A DNA stretch of 64,000 bases from Streptomyces sp. NBC_01451 (GCF_036227485.1 NZ_CP109479.1:4402001-4466000), one strand, 5' to 3'. Positions 20,281 through 29,687 are shown, numbered from the stretch's first letter. Program-made: numbers and translations. Notes: generated by a model not told the origin, from the sequence alone.

Positions 20281-21994
20281 TACGGGCTGGGTTCGGCAGC
20301 ACGAACTCGCACCACACCGCCTTGCCGCCGCCCGGTGTGCGGCGTGAGCCCCAGCTCGTGGCGATCGTCGCGACGATGGCGATGCCCCGGCCCGATTCAT
20401 CGCCGGGTTCCGCCGTGCGGCGCAGGGGGAGGTGGTCGTCGCCGTCCGTCACCTCGACGATGAGGCGGCGGTCGGTGCGGCGCAGGCGCAGGCGCATCGG
20501 GGGTGTGCCGTGCTGGAGGGAGTTCGCGACCAGTTCGCTGGCCGCGAGGACACCCACGTCGTGCAGTTCGGTGGGGAAGCGCCAGCTCGTCAGGACGCCG
20601 GAGGCGAACGCACGCGCGCGTGGGGCCGCCTCGATGCCGCCCAGGAGCTCCAGCGCCGCGTTGCGGAACAGGTCGCTGTCGGGGCCGGTGCGGGCCGGGT
20701 GCTGGAGGACCAGGACCGCCACGTCGTCGTCGTGGTCCGCGGTGACGCCCGCCGAGCGGACCAGGCGGTCGCAGACGACCTGGGGGCTGCCCGTGGCGCC
20801 GGACAGGGCGCGCTCCAGGGCTGCGATGCCCTCGTCGAGGTCCTCGTTGCGGCGTTCCACCAGGCCGTCGGTGTAGAGGACCGCCGTGGAGCCCGGGGTG
20901 AGCGGGATCGAACCCGAGGCGTGCATCCAGCCGCCCGTGCCGAGGGGCGGGCCCGTGGGCTCGTCGGCGCGCTGGACGACCCCGCTCTCGTCGCGGACAA
21001 GGATCGGGAGGTGGCCCGCGGAGGCGTACACCAGCTTGCCCTCGTTCGGGTCGTGGACGGCGTACACGCAGGTGGCGATCTGGTTGGCGTCGATCTCCAT
21101 GGCGAGGCCGTCGAGGAGCTGGAGGACCTCGTGCGGCGGGAGGTCCAGACGGGCGTACGCGCGGACCGCCGTACGAAGCTGGCCCATGACCGCTGCCGCG
21201 CGCACTCCTCGGCCCATGACGTCGCCGATGACGAGGGCCGTGCGGCCTCCGCCGAGGGTGATGACGTCGTACCAGTCGCCGCCCACCGCCGCTTCCGTGC
21301 CGCCGGGGTGGTAGGTGGCGGCGACGCGGAGGTCGTCCGGTTCCTCCAGTTCCTGGGGGAGAAGGGAGCGCTGGAGGGTCACCGCGGTTTCGCGCTGGCT
21401 GCGTTCGCTGGCGCGCAGGCGTTCGGCGGCCTCGGCGTGGTCGGTGACGTCGGCGGCGAAGATGAGGACCCCGCCACTCCCTTCGGGAGTGGCCGTCGCC
21501 TCGACCGGGGTGCACGTGATCGTGTACGAGCGTCCGCTGTGCGCCTTGCGGGACTTGAGCGTGCGGGGCTTGGAGCTGCGCCGGACCTGATCCAGGAGGG
21601 GCAGCACGCCCAGTTCGTCGAGCTCGGGGGCCGCGTCCCGCGCGGGGGCGCCCTCCGCGCGTACGCCGAAGGCCGCCGTGTAGGCGTCGTTGGTGTACGC
21701 GATGCGGTGGTCCGGGCCGTGGACGATGGCGACCAGGGCCGGGATCCGGTCGAGGACCTCGCGGGTGGGCAGGTCGTCGACCGCGGGGAGGCAGGGCGCT
21801 CCGTCGGCGAGCTGCTCGGCGCGGGCGGCGGGTACGGAACCAGGGCCGGAGCCGGTCCCCTCTCCGAGTCGGTCCGGCAGCCGGTCCGGAGTGATCGTGT
21901 GATTGGTCCGCGCTGCGGCGCGGCGCTGCGTTCCGGGAAGTCGGGCGCTCCAGCGCGTGAAGTTCACGAATCCTTGCCTCGTGTTTGTCGGCAC
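20273..21994 (-). CDS. PAS-PP2C (SpoIIE-type) phosphatase with HATPase domain
   Basis: A 573-residue multidomain signalling protein. A PAS domain (about 78-195, with IPALVAIVHGPDHRIAYTNDAYTAAFG) is followed by a SpoIIE-type PP2C phosphatase (about 210-435, with GGDWYDVITLGGGRTALVIGDVMGRG, the metal-binding Asp residues, and VLYTDGLVERR and DDVAVLVLQ) and a C-terminal GHKL/HATPase_c domain (about 450-570, with ASELVANSLQHGTPPMRLRL and DESGRGIAIVATIATSWG). The architecture is that of Streptomyces phosphatases that regulate sigma factors through anti-sigma kinase and STAS partners. The GTG at 21994 is the first in-frame start; a later start near residue 60 is possible because the first 60 residues are disordered. 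Confidence 0.88.
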   Translation of the reverse strand: MPTNTRQGFVNFTRWSARLPGTQRRAAARTNHTITPDRLPDRLGEGTGSGPGSVPAARAEQLADGAPCLPAVDDLPTREVLDRIPALVAIVHGPDHRIAYTNDAYTAAFGVRAEGAPARDAAPELDELGVLPLLDQVRRSSKPRTLKSRKAHSGRSYTITCTPVEATATPEGSGGVLIFAADVTDHAEAAERLRASERSQRETAVTLQRSLLPQELEEPDDLRVAATYHPGGTEAAVGGDWYDVITLGGGRTALVIGDVMGRGVRAAAVMGQLRTAVRAYARLDLPPHEVLQLLDGLAMEIDANQIATCVYAVHDPNEGKLVYASAGHLPILVRDESGVVQRADEPTGPPLGTGGWMHASGSIPLTPGSTAVLYTDGLVERRNEDLDEGIAALERALSGATGSPQVVCDRLVRSAGVTADHDDDVAVLVLQHPARTGPDSDLFRNAALELLGGIEAAPRARAFASGVLTSWRFPTELHDVGVLAASELVANSLQHGTPPMRLRLRRTDRRLIVEVTDGDDHLPLRRTAEPGDESGRGIAIVATIATSWGSRRTPGGGKAVWCEFVLPNPARTT

Positions 21995-22214
21995 AGGCCG
22001 GCAGCGGGTCGGCCGGAGGTGCGGGGGGCGTTCCCCGGGAGATGCAGCACTTACGGAAAGCCTCGTGGAGAGAGATGGGTGGAGAAGGCTTGAGACGGGT
22101 GGTGAGCGGTGGAGAGGGGTTGGACGGCAAGGGCGTGGAGCCAGTCTGGCAGGGTGGCCGGCCGGGCCGACATCCTTCAGACGCCGGTCGAGTCGGTGGA
22201 GTTCCTGAATTAGG

Positions 22215-23594
22215 TCAGGACGACCCCTTCGGGTCCTGATTCAGGTTCTGAGAAGGCTTCCCACCGGCCGCGAGTTCGAACTCCGCGCGGGGATGTTCGA
22301 GTGAACCGAGGGAGACGATCTCCCGCTTGAAGAGTCCCGACAGAACCCACTCGGCGAGCACCCGCGCCTTGCGGTTGAAGGTGGGCACCCTGCTCAGGTG
22401 GTAGACGCGGTGCATGAACCAGGCGGGGTAGCCCTTCAGCTTGCGTCCGTAGACGTGTGCGACGCCCTTGTGGAGTCCCAGGGAGGCTACTGAACCGACG
22501 TATTTGTGGGAGTACGTTTCGAGCGGTTCGCCCCGCAGGGAGCGCGCGATGTTCTCGCCGAGGACCTTGGCCTGGCGGACGGCGTGCTGGGCGTTGGGGG
22601 CGGTCTCCTTGCCGGGTTCCGTCGCCGTGACGTCGGGAACGGCGGCGGCGTCTCCCGCGGCCCACGCGTGCGTGGTGCCGTCGATCCGCAGCTCGGCGGT
22701 GCACCTGAGGCGCCCGCGCTCGTTCAGCGGGAGGTCGGTGGCCGCGAGGAGGGGGTGGGGTTTGACGCCGGCGGTCCACACGACCGTACGGGTGGGGAAG
22801 CGGGCGCCGTCGCTGAGGACGGCGATCCGGTCCGCGCAGGAGTCGAGGCGGGTCTCCAGGCGTACGTCAATGTTGCGGCGGCGCAGCTGCGTGACCGTGT
22901 ACTTGCCCATCTCCTCGCCGACCTCGGGCAGGATGCGGCCCGAGGCCTCGACGAGGATCCACTTCATGTCCTCGGCCTTGACGTTGTGGTAGTACCGCGC
23001 GGCGTAGCGGGCCATGTCCTCCAGCTCGCCGAGCGCCTCGACACCGGCGTAGCCGCCGCCCACGAAGACGAAGGTCAGGGCCGCGTCGCGGATCGCGGGG
23101 TCGCGGGTGGAGGAGGCGATGTCCATCTGTTCGATGACGTGGTTGCGCAGGCCGATGGCCTCCTCGACCGTCTTGAAGCCGATGGCGTGTTCGGCGAGGC
23201 CGGGGATCGGCAGGGTGCGCGAGACGGAGCCGGGGGCGAGGACGAGTTCGTCGTACGTCAGTTGCTCGGCGCCCGTGCCCTCTTCCGCGGTGGCGAGGGT
23301 GGTGAGCGTCGCGGTGCGCTTGGCGTGGTCGATCGCCGTCACCTCCCCGACGACGATCCGGCAGCGGTCGAGGACCCTGCGCAGCGGTACGACGACATGC
23401 CGGGGCGAGATGGAGCCCGCGGCTGCCTCCGGGAGGAACGGTTGATAGGTCATGTACGGGTCGGGAGTGACGACGGTGATGTCGACCTGGCCCCGTTTCA
23501 GCTCCTGCTGGAGCTTCCGCTGGAGGCTCAGGGCCGTGTACATACCGACGTAGCCGCCGCCGACAACGAGAATGCGCGCACGTTCCTTCACCAT
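22215..23594 (-). CDS. ndh: Type II NADH dehydrogenase (NDH-2), FAD-dependent
   Basis: A 459-residue peripheral membrane flavoprotein that passes electrons from NADH to menaquinone without pumping protons. The FAD-binding Rossmann motif is ILVVGGGYVGMY near residue 8; the NAD(P)H-binding motif is FVFVGGGYAGVE near residue 180; AWAAGDAAAVPD is the third conserved FAD block. The C-terminal helices (GVAHVYGRKLKGYPAWFMHRVYHLSRVP) fit membrane association. The ATG at 23594 is used because the longer upstream frame is not protein-like. It is divergent from the AtrA-like gene, the same pairing I recall for SCO4119 and SCO4118. Confidence 0.9.
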   Translation of the reverse strand: MVKERARILVVGGGYVGMYTALSLQRKLQQELKRGQVDITVVTPDPYMTYQPFLPEAAAGSISPRHVVVPLRRVLDRCRIVVGEVTAIDHAKRTATLTTLATAEEGTGAEQLTYDELVLAPGSVSRTLPIPGLAEHAIGFKTVEEAIGLRNHVIEQMDIASSTRDPAIRDAALTFVFVGGGYAGVEALGELEDMARYAARYYHNVKAEDMKWILVEASGRILPEVGEEMGKYTVTQLRRRNIDVRLETRLDSCADRIAVLSDGARFPTRTVVWTAGVKPHPLLAATDLPLNERGRLRCTAELRIDGTTHAWAAGDAAAVPDVTATEPGKETAPNAQHAVRQAKVLGENIARSLRGEPLETYSHKYVGSVASLGLHKGVAHVYGRKLKGYPAWFMHRVYHLSRVPTFNRKARVLAEWVLSGLFKREIVSLGSLEHPRAEFELAAGGKPSQNLNQDPKGSS

Positions 23595-23973
23595 CCCATG
23601 ACGCACCCAGCGCTCGCGTTTGTCCACAGGCCCGGCAATTTGTGTGACCTTCGAGCAGTGGGCCGCAACCTTGCCCGAATCGTCGGCGTGCAGGGCACAA
23701 CCGCAGGTCATCGGGTGTGATCCGGGTGGCAGGAGGGGGCGCAACCGGGACGTAAGCGACGCGTACTCCGATCGGGCGGCACCCCGTGCGGAACGTGCCC
23801 CTTCTGAATTGACCCTCGCTCAACTATGTTCGTAGGTCGACGGGGTGTAGGGGGATGCGCTCTTTCGGGTCGGCTCCGCGACGGGTGGACCCGTGTTCAG
23901 TGCTTGTTCCGCACGCTCCGGCTGCCAATGGCGGGGAGTCTCCGGGGGGAGACGTCATTACCGGGGGAACATT

Positions 23974-24777
23974 ATGCACATTCAGGATTCTCGTTGGTCA
24001 TCCGCGTCCGCCATCGCACCAGGCGGACCGGTCGGCGCGGCGGCGGGCAACGGACGCGGTGAGGGATCGCGTACGGCGCCGCTGCGCGTGGACGCACAGC
24101 GCAACCTGGAACACGTACTGCGCGCGGCACGTGAGGTCTTCGGCGAGCTGGGGTACGGCGCGCCGATGGAGGACGTGGCACGGCGCGCGCGGGTGGGTGT
24201 CGGCACGGTGTACCGGCGCTTCCCGAGCAAGGACGTCCTGGTCCGGCGGATAGCCGAGGAGGAGACCTCCCGGCTGACCGACCAGGCTCGTGCGGCGCTC
24301 GGGCAGGAGGACGAGCCGTGGTCGGCGCTGTCGCGCTTCCTGCGGACGTCGGTGGCCTCGGGCGCCGGGCGGCTGCTGCCGCCGCAGATACTGCGGGTCG
24401 GCGTCGCCGACGACGACGGCGTGGGCGGGTCCGACGGCTCCGGTGGCCTCGGTCTCGATGAGGCGCGGGTGCCGCAGCAGCGGACCCAGCCGGCGGGTGC
24501 GGGCATCGGTCACGGGGAACTGCGGCTGGTGTCCGACGACGCCGCGGCGGTCTCGATGGCGGACGACGCGGGTGCGGTGGCGCTGCTCGACGTGGTGGGC
24601 CGGCTCGTGGAGCGGGCGCGCGAGGCGGGCGCACTGCGGCCGGACGTGTCGGTGTCGGACGTACTGCTGGTGATCGCGACGGCGGCGCCCTCGCTGCCGG
24701 ACGCCGCGCAGCAGGCGGCGGCCTCTTCACGGCTGCTGGACATCCTGTTGGAGGGGTTGCGATCGCGGCCCCTGTGA
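23974..24777 (+). CDS. atrA: TetR-family regulator, AtrA-like
   Basis: A 267-residue TetR regulator. The DNA-binding HTH lies at residues 39-95 (LEHVLRAAREVFGELGYGAPMEDVARRARVGVGTVYRRFPSKDVLV); the ligand domain is Ala/Leu-rich and has an Asp/Gly/Ser insertion (VADDDGVGGSDGSGGLGLDEA) near 150. In S. coelicolor the equivalent neighbour of the NDH-2 gene is AtrA (SCO4118), which activates actII-ORF4 and other targets. The match rests on the divergent NDH-2 context and the HTH. The ATG at 23974 follows GGGGGAAC at about 5 nt; an upstream in-frame ATG at 23893 gives Cys/Arg-rich noise. Confidence 0.8.
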   Translation: MHIQDSRWSSASAIAPGGPVGAAAGNGRGEGSRTAPLRVDAQRNLEHVLRAAREVFGELGYGAPMEDVARRARVGVGTVYRRFPSKDVLVRRIAEEETSRLTDQARAALGQEDEPWSALSRFLRTSVASGAGRLLPPQILRVGVADDDGVGGSDGSGGLGLDEARVPQQRTQPAGAGIGHGELRLVSDDAAAVSMADDAGAVALLDVVGRLVERAREAGALRPDVSVSDVLLVIATAAPSLPDAAQQAAASSRLLDILLEGLRSRPL

Positions 24778-25017
24778 TCGGACGAACCCGAATACCACGA
24801 ACCTGACGATTTCGGGCGGAGCGGTCAACTCCCTTGCGGGGAGAGCCGATTGAGCATTCCCCGTTCGGGTGAACGCTAGTACCTCGGTGCGGGAAATCCC
24901 CACGGACGAGTGGTTGGTCCGTTCCAGCTGTCCTGAACAAAAGCCAATATGGCACTCTGACCCGGTGTTCGGGACTCGATGTGCAGGCGGCTGTGCAGGC
25001 GGCGGGGGCTTTCCGCG

Positions 25018-27018
25018 ATGAGCGTTGAGGGACGGGACAAGTCACCGGGTGACGGTGACCCGGAGACCGGCGGCGGGCTCACCTCGCCACAGGTGCCGAA
25101 CCAGGGCGGACCCGGGGGCGTTCAGTACCTGGGCGGTTCGGCGGACGACGCGGAGTACCCCGAGTACCTCGACGACCCGGCGGAGGGCAGCGTCCCGGCA
25201 CAGCGCGGGGGCAGCCTGCTGCCGCCGCGCGCGGACAGTGTGCTGCCGCCGCCCATCGAGCTGCCGCCCTCCGACACCGACCTGATCGGGCGCATGCGCT
25301 CGGGCGACGACACGGCGTACGAGGAGCTGTACCGGCGTCACGCCGGCGCCGTACGCCGGTACGCGCGCACCTGCTGCCGCGACGGCCACACGGCCGACGA
25401 CCTCACCGCCGAGGTCTTCGCCCGCATGCTCCAGGCGGTGCGCGGCGGCTCCGGCCCCGAGTACGCCGTACGCGCCTATCTGCTCACCAGCGTCCGCCGG
25501 GTCGCCGCGAACTGGACGACGTCGGCGAGACGTGAGCAACTGGTCGACGACTTCGCGGTGTTCGCGACCCAGGCCGCGCGGGGCTCGGAGTTGTCCACCA
25601 TGCCCATGGGGTCCGCCGACACCGACACCCTGGACCTGGGCGCCGACGTGCGCGCGATGCACGAGGCCGAGCAGTCCATGGCCATGCAGGCGTTCCGGTC
25701 GCTGCCCGAGCGGTGGCAGGCCGTGCTGTGGCACACCGAGGTCGAGGACGAGTCGCCGAGCGAGGTCGCCACCCTCTTCGGGCTCGACGCCAACGGCACG
25801 CGCGTGCTCGCCAGCCGGGCCCGCGAAGGGCTCAAGCAGGCCTACCTCCAGGCACACGTCAGTTCGACCCTCACCACCGACGAGGAGTGCTCCCGCTACG
25901 CCGACCGGCTCGGCGCCTACGCTCGGGGCGGTCTGCGCAGCCGGGCCGAACGGGGGCTGCGCAAGCACCTGGAGGAGTGCGCCAGGTGCCGGCTCGCCGC
26001 GGGCCAGATCAAAGAGGTCGCGAGCGGCATCCCCGCCGTCGTACCGATCGCGGTCATCGGCTGGTTCGGCGCCGCCGGGTACGCCAAGGTGGCCGCGCTG
26101 GTCGCCGGGGGCGCCGGAGCGGGTGCGGTGGGCGTCGGCGGTGCGGCGGCAGCGGCGAGCGGCTCGTCGTCCGGCGGGGCCGGGGGCGGCGCGGCGGTCT
26201 CGGAAGGGCTGGGCGCGCCGGTGAAGGCGGGGATCGCGGCGGGAGTCGTCGCCGTCGGGATCGCGGCCGTGGTGTTCGCGTTGGCCGGCGACCAGGTCCC
26301 GAAGAAGCCGGTGGCACAGCCGGCCCCGTCGCCGCCGGTGGTCCAGCCCGCGGCACCCACACCGGCCCCGACCCCGAGCCCGGCGCCGCCCGAGCAGGAA
26401 CCCGAGCCGGCACCCCCGGCCGTGGTCCCGGCCCTGGCACCCACGCCCACCCCGAGCCCCACCCCCACCCCGACGCCGTCCCCGACACCCACCCCGAGCC
26501 CGACCCCCACTCCGCCCCCCAGCCCGCCCCCGACACCTGCCCCGAGCCCCACCCCGACGCCTCCCCCGACGCCGCCGCCCGCCCCGGCCGACTACCAGTG
26601 GAACGAGCTGGAGTACGGCATCACCGGCGACGGCACCAAGCCCGAGATGCGGCTCGGCGAGAGCAGCTGGGTCTGGCAGCGGTGGGGGGTGTCCATCGGG
26701 GACAAGCAGTACGAGCACGGGGTGACCGTCCACGGGGAGTCCTCGGTCACCATCGATCTCAACCGCGACTGCGTCTCGTACGACGCCCTGGTCGGCGTCG
26801 ACGACATGACGATGGGCCTCGGCCAGGTCCGCTTCTCGGTGTTCGCCGACGGGCAGCGCATGTGGCGGTCCGAGCTGATCCAGGGCGGCCAGGCTGCCGT
26901 ACCCGTTCATGTCGACCTCACCGGGCGCAAGACGATCCGCCTGGTCGTGGAACCTCACTCGGCGTTCGACTCGGTGGCACTCGCGGACTGGGCGGAGTCG
27001 AAGTTCATGTGCCGGTGA
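25018..27018 (+). CDS. ECF-type sigma factor fused to zinc-finger, membrane and NPCBM domains
   Basis: A 666-residue fusion. Residues 86-165 carry a sigma-70 region 2 (LIGRMRSGDDTAYEELYRRHAGAVRRYARTCC, HTADDLTAEVFARML); region 4 with an HTH is at 222-275 (LPERWQAVLWHTEVEDESPSEVATLFGLDANG). Then come a ZAS-like HxxxCxxC (H317, C321, C324) and hydrophobic stretches at about 338-380 and 402-424; the second reads as the membrane anchor. A Pro-rich linker covers 430-530. The tail (540-666; ITGDGTKPEMRLGESSWVW, GVTVHGESSVTIDL, SYDALVGVDDM) is an NPCBM-type carbohydrate-binding module, probably outside the membrane. It fits the ECF52 group as I remember it, which would join sensing of sugars or wall to transcription. 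The ATG at 25018 is preferred over 24979 (Cys/Arg-rich). Confidence 0.88.
   Translation: MSVEGRDKSPGDGDPETGGGLTSPQVPNQGGPGGVQYLGGSADDAEYPEYLDDPAEGSVPAQRGGSLLPPRADSVLPPPIELPPSDTDLIGRMRSGDDTAYEELYRRHAGAVRRYARTCCRDGHTADDLTAEVFARMLQAVRGGSGPEYAVRAYLLTSVRRVAANWTTSARREQLVDDFAVFATQAARGSELSTMPMGSADTDTLDLGADVRAMHEAEQSMAMQAFRSLPERWQAVLWHTEVEDESPSEVATLFGLDANGTRVLASRAREGLKQAYLQAHVSSTLTTDEECSRYADRLGAYARGGLRSRAERGLRKHLEECARCRLAAGQIKEVASGIPAVVPIAVIGWFGAAGYAKVAALVAGGAGAGAVGVGGAAAAASGSSSGGAGGGAAVSEGLGAPVKAGIAAGVVAVGIAAVVFALAGDQVPKKPVAQPAPSPPVVQPAAPTPAPTPSPAPPEQEPEPAPPAVVPALAPTPTPSPTPTPTPSPTPTPSPTPTPPPSPPPTPAPSPTPTPPPTPPPAPADYQWNELEYGITGDGTKPEMRLGESSWVWQRWGVSIGDKQYEHGVTVHGESSVTIDLNRDCVSYDALVGVDDMTMGLGQVRFSVFADGQRMWRSELIQGGQAAVPVHVDLTGRKTIRLVVEPHSAFDSVALADWAESKFMCR
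26300..26585. repeat. Pro-codon repeats in the sigma fusion linker
   Basis: A stretch of CCC/CCG/ACC/GCC codons encoding P-T/A/S-P repeats (PTPSPTPTPTPSPTP type). It is a low-complexity, recombination-prone stretch that separates the membrane anchor from the NPCBM module, like a cell-wall-spanning stalk. Confidence 0.7.
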
Positions 27019-27172
27019 CCGGGTGCCTGCGACCGGGGTGCCCGTGCCCGGGGTGCGGGGTGCGGGGTGCCAAGGTCCGGCGGGCCTTCTCGTACGCGGT
27101 CAGCGCGTCCGCGCTGCGGCCCGTGTCGCGCAGGGCGCGGATGAGGAGGGCGTGCGGCGGCTCGTCGTACGG
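27005..27172 (-). pseudogene. Remnant of a SARP/AfsR-type BTAD domain
   Basis: On the minus strand, 56 codons read PPPYDEPPHALLIRALRDTGRSADALTAYEKARRTLAPRT, an unmistakable piece of the bacterial transcriptional activator domain (the tetratricopeptide-like part reading LHEPLWALLIRALYRAGRQAEALAAYERVRRLL in intact proteins). No DNA-binding domain, start codon or remainder of the domain exists upstream; the track's Met at 27400 leads through noncoding sequence. It overlaps the last 14 bp of the sigma fusion gene. A decayed regulator is the best reading. Confidence 0.7.
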
Positions 27173-27251
27173 GGGTGGGCCTCCGTCAGTCGCCGCGGCT
27201 CCGGTACGGCGTCGGTACCGCACCGGCCTGTTCTCGCCCCCGCCGCCCCTA

Positions 27252-27334
27252 CCCGTCCCGTCCCTGGGGCTGCGCCCCGGACCCCCGCTTCGGCCCTGAA
27301 GGGGCCTCGTCCGCAAACGCCGGACGGGCTGGAA
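27252..27334. repeat. Streptomyces-type intergenic palindromic repeat
   Basis: The segment around CCTGGGGCTGCGCCCCGGA, then CCCTGAAGGGG and CAAACGCCGGACGGGCTGGA, matches a repeat of about 80 bp that I know to be scattered between genes in many Streptomyces genomes. It holds two stem-loops. Between the SARP remnant and the asparagine-synthase-like gene (27173-27524) nothing else is evident. Confidence 0.55.
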
Positions 27335-27524
27335 TGGCCCGGCCCGGGCTGGATGGATACGGCGAACGGGTGGCGGGCGGACGGGTGGGAAACAAGGCAC
27401 GGGCTGGAGCGGGCCGGGTCTCGGCCCCCGGGCTGGGCGGCGTGGCTGGGGCTGCGCTGGATCGAGGCAGTAAACGGACGGGTGGGCGGGTGGGTGGGTG
27501 GGAAACGGCCGTGAAGCGGACGCC

Positions 27525-29687
27525 TCATCCCCGGTTCGCGCCCGCGCCCGCTCCCAGTGCGCCCCTCTGGGGGGTGATTCCCGACGGTACGGCTCGTTGG
27601 CGGGCCGGGGTTCCGGTCCAGCAGGTGCCTCGGCGGGAGAGGAGGCGGCGTAGCCACACCTCCAGGGAGACCAGGTCCGCCAGTCCGTCCAGGGGGAGGG
27701 GTTCGCCCTCTGCGGCGCCTCTCAGGGCCTTGCGGACCACTCTCGCCTCCACCAGACCGGCCTCGGCGAGCAGCGGCGTGTCGAACAGGTTCATCAGGGA
27801 GTCCACCGACACGCGCAGGCCCGTGCGCGACGCCGCGGTCGCCGACGCGTGGGACGGTGCGCCCCAGCCAGGGGGCAGGTCCGCGACGCCGGCGCCTTCC
27901 AGGACCGTACGGAGGATGGACGCCCGGGCCCCGGGCTGGACGCGCAGGGCTTCCGGGAGGGCTCGGCAGGCGCGTACCACCTGGTTGTCCAGGAAGGGTG
28001 TGTGCAGGCGCTGGAAGCGGATCTCCGCGGCCTGCTCCAGTACGCGTACGTCTGCCGCCTGGCGGGTCAGTGCCGCCCGCGCGCGGAAGTCGCCAGGACG
28101 TTGGCCGGGGCCCACGCCGGCCCCCGCGCGGTCCGTCGCCCAGTTCAGGCGAACCGATACTTCAGCGAGCGCCTCACCGGTCAGCCAACGCGCGGCCGGG
28201 CCGGGTCTGGCCCAGGTGAGCGCGGCCAGCGAGGCGCCCACCGCGCCGCCGGGCTCGTCGAACCGGCGCTGCATCAGGCGGTCGGACAGGTGCTCGATAC
28301 CGGCCCGGTAGGGCGTACGGGAGAGCTTGCGGGCGGCGCCGTACACGCGCGCGGGGACCATCACCGAGCCGTCGGCCTTCGCGAGCGCGGCCACCGGGCG
28401 GACCAGGTGGCGGCGTTTGCGGTCCATCAGGAGGTCGGCGAGACGGGCGGGGTGGGCGTCCAGCACCTGCCGGGCGCCGTATCCGGTGAAGTGGTCCGCG
28501 CTGCCCGAGGCGAGGCGGGCGCGGTGCCTGGCCGCCGTCACCAGGGAGGGGCCCGGTTCGTCGGTCAGGGGGCCTTCCAGGTCGGCGTACGGGAGGACGT
28601 CCTCGTCGCCGGTCACCACCACGTGGTGCAGGCGCGGGTTCGCCGCCAGGCTCCCCGCCCGCTCCAGTTCCGCCTCGCGCCCGCCCACCACCAGGTCGTT
28701 GAACGTCACCGCGACGAGCCGCTCCCCCGCGCCCGTGCCGTGCCCCAGCAGTGTCCCCGGCATGCCCGGCAGGCCCGCCGCCAGGAGCGCGAGCGTCCCC
28801 GAGGCCGGGCCGCCGGACAGGTCCGCCCCTATCCCCGGTACGGGCATTCCGCGCGCGGCACGCCGTTCAGCGGGACCCATGCCGGGCACGGGCCCGGGAT
28901 CCATGGCGGCGTCGGGCACATGGCGGGGGGCCGCCAGTCTGACGCGTACCGCCTCGACCAGCGCGTCCCGTACGCCGTCCACCGCGCTGTCGGGGTCCAC
29001 GGAGGCCGCCGCGACCGCGAGGGAGGCGACCGGTTCGTACCCGGCGATCTCCCGTGCCCCGGCGCGCAGGATCAGCGCATGCCCGGGCGGAATGCGCCGT
29101 ACGCCGTCGTAGGGGGTCGAGTCGTGCAGCGCGGCCGGTACGTCCGGGGCCGCGAGGAGGGCGGCGAGGTGGCCGAAGTCGAGGTTGGCCTCGATGAGGT
29201 CGGCGAGCGGGAGGGCCGCCGTCGCGTAGGCAGTGCCGCCCGCCCAGGGGGTGTAGAACACCGGGCGCGCGCCCGCCAGGTCGCCGCTGACCATGAGCCG
29301 GCGTCCCACCTGGACGATCGCCGTGTAGCTGCCCGGCCAGGCCGTCAGATGGCGAAGCGCCCCTCCGCGGGCGGCGAACAGCGCGACCCGCAGCTGCTCG
29401 TCGGTGGCTCCGCAGGTGCCCAGGACCGCGATGCGGGTCTGTTCGTCGGCCCGCACGACGCGCACCTCGTCGGGGCGCCAGTCGCCGACCGCCCAGAGCG
29501 GATCGGGGTCCCCCCAGAGGAGTTGGGAGCCGACCGGGTGGACCGTCTCGCCGTCGTAGCCGGTCGCCCCCGCCGCGTATCCGGCCCCGGCCCCGGACCC
29601 GGTGCCGCCGGCCGCGTAACCGCCGGGCCCTGTCGCGTACTTGGCGGCCACAGCTGCGGTGCTGCTCCATCCCACCAACCACCGCAT
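27525..29687 (-). CDS. Asparagine-synthase-like protein
   Basis: A 720-residue protein related to class B asparagine synthetases. The N-terminal third (WLVGWSST, GSYTAIVQVGRRLMVSGDLAGARPVFYT, LPLADLIEANLDFGHLAALLAAPDVPAALHDSTPYDGVRRIPPGHALILRAG) matches the glutaminase-like domain but starts MRW instead of Met-Cys, so the catalytic Cys is missing. The synthetase part shows GIGADLSGGPASGTLALLAAGL (SGGxDS pattern, here SGGPAS). LHTPFLDNQVVRACRALPEALR is the conserved C-terminal block. This resembles amide-bond-forming cyclases of the lasso type, yet no precursor or protease gene is beside it. The ATG at 29687 is preferred; the earlier frame is not protein-like. Confidence 0.82.
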   Translation of the reverse strand: MRWLVGWSSTAAVAAKYATGPGGYAAGGTGSGAGAGYAAGATGYDGETVHPVGSQLLWGDPDPLWAVGDWRPDEVRVVRADEQTRIAVLGTCGATDEQLRVALFAARGGALRHLTAWPGSYTAIVQVGRRLMVSGDLAGARPVFYTPWAGGTAYATAALPLADLIEANLDFGHLAALLAAPDVPAALHDSTPYDGVRRIPPGHALILRAGAREIAGYEPVASLAVAAASVDPDSAVDGVRDALVEAVRVRLAAPRHVPDAAMDPGPVPGMGPAERRAARGMPVPGIGADLSGGPASGTLALLAAGLPGMPGTLLGHGTGAGERLVAVTFNDLVVGGREAELERAGSLAANPRLHHVVVTGDEDVLPYADLEGPLTDEPGPSLVTAARHRARLASGSADHFTGYGARQVLDAHPARLADLLMDRKRRHLVRPVAALAKADGSVMVPARVYGAARKLSRTPYRAGIEHLSDRLMQRRFDEPGGAVGASLAALTWARPGPAARWLTGEALAEVSVRLNWATDRAGAGVGPGQRPGDFRARAALTRQAADVRVLEQAAEIRFQRLHTPFLDNQVVRACRALPEALRVQPGARASILRTVLEGAGVADLPPGWGAPSHASATAASRTGLRVSVDSLMNLFDTPLLAEAGLVEARVVRKALRGAAEGEPLPLDGLADLVSLEVWLRRLLSRRGTCWTGTPARQRAVPSGITPQRGALGAGAGANRG

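Noticed and set aside
23972..25045. 357-codon minus-strand frame over the TetR gene
   Set aside because: Arg/Pro-rich antisense of the regulator; protein-like sequence is only on the plus strand.
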